Assembly: GCF_001294465.1 (NCBI RefSeq)
Contig: NZ_LGAA01000007.1
Span: forward strand, 124,001 to 188,000
Length of the DNA: 64,000 bases
Reading direction: 5' to 3'
Source: Moellerella wisconsensis ATCC 35017
GTDB taxonomy: Bacteria; Pseudomonadota; Gammaproteobacteria; Enterobacterales; Enterobacteriaceae
Of the stretch, positions 61,678-64,000 are shown one piece after another. The notes under the pieces were generated by a model. It did not search any database and was not told the DNA's origin. It worked only from the letters and a program-made list of their open reading frames with translations. The position numbers and the translations under genes were made by a program. How positions within the stretch are numbered: position 1 is the stretch's first letter; each line of letters begins with the position of its first letter.

Positions 61678-62292
61678 TTAAGCCGAATGTTCACTAAACC
61701 ATTTGTTTAATTTGATAACTAGTTTATCGACGCCTATTTTTTTAAGTGATGAGAAGTTTTCTACTTCAATATCACCGCCAAGCTCTGCTAGAGTCTGTCT
61801 TACTCCCATCAATTGTTTCTTTTTGGCGCCAGAGGCAAGTTTGTCTGCTTTGGTTAATAACACCAATACGGGGACGTTCATTGCGACTGCCCACTCGACC
61901 ATCTGCATATCCAGATCTTTCAGTGGATGGCGGATATCCATCAACACCACTAATCCTTTAAGACATTCTCTTTTCTGTAAATATTCCCCTAATGCTTGCT
62001 GCCATTTACGTTTCATGGCTTCGGGCACTTCAGCGTAACCATAGCCGGGTAAATCGACTAAACGAACACCATCTTCAACTTCAAATAAGTTAATTAATTG
62101 GGTTCTTCCCGGGGTTTTACTGGTACGGGCCAAGCTTTTTTGTTGCGTCAGTGTATTAAGCGCACTGGATTTTCCTGCGTTCGAACGGCCAGCAAATGCC
62201 ACCTCAATTCCTGTATCATTAGGAAGGTGACGAATGTCGGGTGCACTAATGACAAATTTTGTCATATGATAATTATGGTTTTTAATGGCCAT
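61678..62292 (-). CDS. engB: Ribosome biogenesis GTPase EngB (YihA/YsxC)
   Basis: Essential GTPase for 50S subunit assembly and normal cell division. From the ATG at 62292 it has 204 residues. G1 is [10 protein letters not shown]2/G3 are TPGRTQL and [12 protein letters not shown]4 is LTKADK and G5 is FSSLKK. The frame is open upstream to 62358, but AGGGAGA lies about 7 nt before 62292 and the homolog (about 210 aa) starts there. It is convergent with spf. Confidence 0.96.
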   Translation of the reverse strand: MAIKNHNYHMTKFVISAPDIRHLPNDTGIEVAFAGRSNAGKSSALNTLTQQKSLARTSKTPGRTQLINLFEVEDGVRLVDLPGYGYAEVPEAMKRKWQQALGEYLQKRECLKGLVVLMDIRHPLKDLDMQMVEWAVAMNVPVLVLLTKADKLASGAKKKQLMGVRQTLAELGGDIEVENFSSLKKIGVDKLVIKLNKWFSEHSA

Positions 62293-62599
62293 GATGATTC
62301 TCCCTGAGTTTGGCTCAAAAGGCTGGGCGATTATAACGATAGGCAAACAGACAGACAAAGATTGTTTTAGTTATTGTTGCACGTTTATCGGCTTGATAAC
62401 TATTTTTTATCTATTACGCTGTTTTTCAGGCGATAAGTTATTTTTTTTTATGCCAAAATAGCCGGAGATTATTTATTGTCGTAATAATGGTTTTTTGGCG
62501 TAAATGACGTAAATAAAGGTAAATCTTCGACAATATTTTTAGCCTCGCTCTAGAATTAGTTGATTAATAGATTATTGGGTAATAATAAAGGGATCTTTA

Positions 62600-63172
62600 A
62601 TGTTAAAACGTATTTTTATGCCTTTACTGGCGGTCTGTGCTATTAGTGTTTCTTCTATGGCGGTTGCGGCAGGTGAGACTTATGTGAAGTTAGTTACATC
62701 TGCGGGTGATATCGAATTAGAATTAAATGATAAAAAAGCGCCAGTGACTACTGATAATTTTATGCAATATGTCAATGAGGGGTATTATAACGGTACGACG
62801 TTTCATCGAGTGATCCCAGGGTTTATGATCCAAGGTGGTGGATTTAATAAAGAATTACAACAGAAACAAACCCGAGCTCCGATTAAAAATGAGGCCGATA
62901 ATGGTTTGCGTAATTTGCGTGGAACCGTTGCTATGGCGCGAACTACCAGTAAAGATAGTGCTACCAGCCAATTTTTTATCAATATTGCGGATAATGCCTT
63001 CTTAGATCATGGTCAGCGCGACTTTGGCTATGCTGTATTTGGTAAGGTGGTTAAAGGTATGGATGTGGTTGATAAAATAGCTAAAGTGAAAACTGAAAAT
63101 GTTGGCCCATATCAAAATGTTCCCGTTGAACCAATAACCATTATTTCTGCTCAAGTAGTTAAAAAACCTTAA
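62600..63172 (+). CDS. ppiA: Periplasmic peptidyl-prolyl cis-trans isomerase A
   Basis: Periplasmic cyclophilin. The 190-residue precursor has a signal peptide ending SSMAVAA (about residue 24), followed by the cyclophilin core. [16 protein letters not shown] carries the catalytic Arg and Phe. [22 protein letters not shown] and [15 protein letters not shown] follow. AAGGGA precedes the ATG. ppiA near pabA is typical of Enterobacterales. Confidence 0.96.
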   Translation: MLKRIFMPLLAVCAISVSSMAVAAGETYVKLVTSAGDIELELNDKKAPVTTDNFMQYVNEGYYNGTTFHRVIPGFMIQGGGFNKELQQKQTRAPIKNEADNGLRNLRGTVAMARTTSKDSATSQFFINIADNAFLDHGQRDFGYAVFGKVVKGMDVVDKIAKVKTENVGPYQNVPVEPITIISAQVVKKP

Positions 63173-63643
63173 TTTTTATTAAATTATTCTAGTCAGCAGA
63201 TGAAGATAGTATCTCATCTGCTGTTGAATATTATTAATTCTTTTTTGTTCATTTCTCTATCTTATCTTGATTTTATTATCCAGCTCTTAATTTATTAACT
63301 TATTAGTTACTTGTTTTTTCTGCTTTATGTTTATCTTGAAAATAGATTAAAGATCATCGAACAATAACAGTTTGATTTATTGAATTTTTTCTTCTGTCTG
63401 GTCAACTTATAGTCACGTGTTATGATTTTGTAATATATAGCTATATGATTTACATGAAGTTTTTATTCGCTAAAAAATAGTACCAATGATTTAAATGGGC
63501 TATTTTCCTCGTCAGGCTGTGCTATGATAGCCGCCCTATAATAATTTCTGGCCATTTTTAGCCGGTCGCCTAATTGACAGAGTCGTTATTTCATGTCAGT
63601 GGCCACTAAAATAATGATAAAAAAATCAGTCGGATAGGCTAAT
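63173..63643. other. ppiA-pabA spacer
   Basis: 471 bp. A 10-bp perfect hairpin (CAGCAGATGA / TCATCTGCTG, 63194-63223) 21 bp past ppiA is its likely 3' end, without a strong U-run. TATGAT and TATAAT sequences near 63524-63542 may be -10 boxes for pabA. The yhfG and fic genes found here in E. coli are absent. Confidence 0.5.
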
Positions 63644-64000
63644 ATGCTGTTACTTATTGATAATTATGATTCATTTACTTATAACCTATATCAGTATTTT
63701 TGTGAGCTAGATACAGAAGTGGTTGTTAAGCGTAATGATGAGATTACTCTTGTAGATATTGAACAACTTGCTCCTACACATATCGTTATTTCACCCGGTC
63801 CCTGCACGCCTAATGAAGCGGGAATTTCTCTGGAAGTGATTAAACACTTTGCCGGTGAGATCCCTATTCTTGGCATTTGCCTTGGTCATCAAGCGATTGG
63901 GCAAGCTTTTGGTGCATCGGTAGTTCAGGCTCGTGAGGTTATGCACGGTAAAACATCGGCCATCCACCATAATCAACAAGGTGTATTTAAAGGGCTTAAC
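63644..64000 (+). CDS. pabA: Aminodeoxychorismate synthase glutamine amidotransferase subunit, 5' part
   Basis: The frame from ATG 63644 stays open to the window edge, giving 119 residues of an approximately 190-residue class I glutamine amidotransferase. [15 protein letters not shown], the oxyanion segment [11 protein letters not shown] and the nucleophile elbow [14 protein letters not shown] with Cys79 are visible. The His-Glu of the triad lie outside. PabA supplies ammonia to PabB for p-aminobenzoate, a folate precursor. TrpG is similar, but the ppiA-pabA neighbourhood favours PabA. Confidence 0.93.
   Translation, partial: MLLLIDNYDSFTYNLYQYFCELDTEVVVKRNDEITLVDIEQLAPTHIVISPGPCTPNEAGISLEVIKHFAGEIPILGICLGHQAIGQAFGASVVQAREVMHGKTSAIHHNQQGVFKGLN

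Overview
The window is AT-rich chromosomal DNA from a gamma-proteobacterium of the order Enterobacterales. Almost every protein aligns end to end, from memory, with an Escherichia coli K-12 gene (GlnA, TypA, XanP, SpoT, PolA, DppA-F, Gor and others). The low G+C, and the joining of blocks that lie apart in E. coli, suggest the Morganellaceae (Providencia, Proteus or Moellerella-like). The genus is an inference. No prophage, insertion sequence or CRISPR array was recognised.

Layout, left to right. (1) 0-6.2 kb: the 3' end of hemN, then the nitrogen-control operon glnA-glnL-glnG on the minus strand, with a sigma-54 promoter and NtrC sites. A His/Cys-rich PadR regulator and a DUF2798 membrane protein follow, with three palindromic operators. 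(2) 6.5-10.8 kb: typA, yihX, dtd and fabY. (3) 10.9-16 kb: yicH, xanP and gltS. (4) 16.0-17.3 kb: a gene-free stretch holding three tandem copies of a structured repeat of about 157 bp. (5) 17.3-26.3 kb: the gmk-rpoZ-spoT-trmH-recG cluster (minus strand), ligB and yicG. (6) 26.4-31.0 kb: yidR, a DUF5339 protein, yidQ and yidE. The ibpAB genes expected here are missing, and a candidate Fur-controlled small RNA or small protein follows yidE. (7) 31-36.8 kb: avtA, tag, glyQS and tRNA-Pro(UGG). (8) 37.2-38.9 kb: an orphan two-partner-secretion translocator. (9) 39.4-45.1 kb: the dppABCDF dipeptide importer. (10) 45.3-50.8 kb: a YhjK/HmsP-like sensor lacking its GGDEF-EAL half, yhjJ, a frameshifted class C beta-lactamase-like gene, yhjD and yqjC. 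(11) 51.1-63.2 kb: rlmJ, gor, mobA-mobB, yihD-srkA-dsbA, polA, Spot 42 RNA (spf), yihA/engB and ppiA. (12) The 5' part of pabA runs off the right edge.

Most genes are housekeeping: nitrogen assimilation, stringent response, DNA repair and replication, translation and periplasmic folding. The accessory or unexplained parts are the tandem repeat array (16.6-17.0 kb), the candidate iron-responsive transcript (30.8-31.0 kb), the PadR/DUF2798 unit, the orphan TpsB and two decaying genes (yhjK-like and the beta-lactamase-like gene). Functions rest on remembered family sequences and visible motifs; no database search was run.
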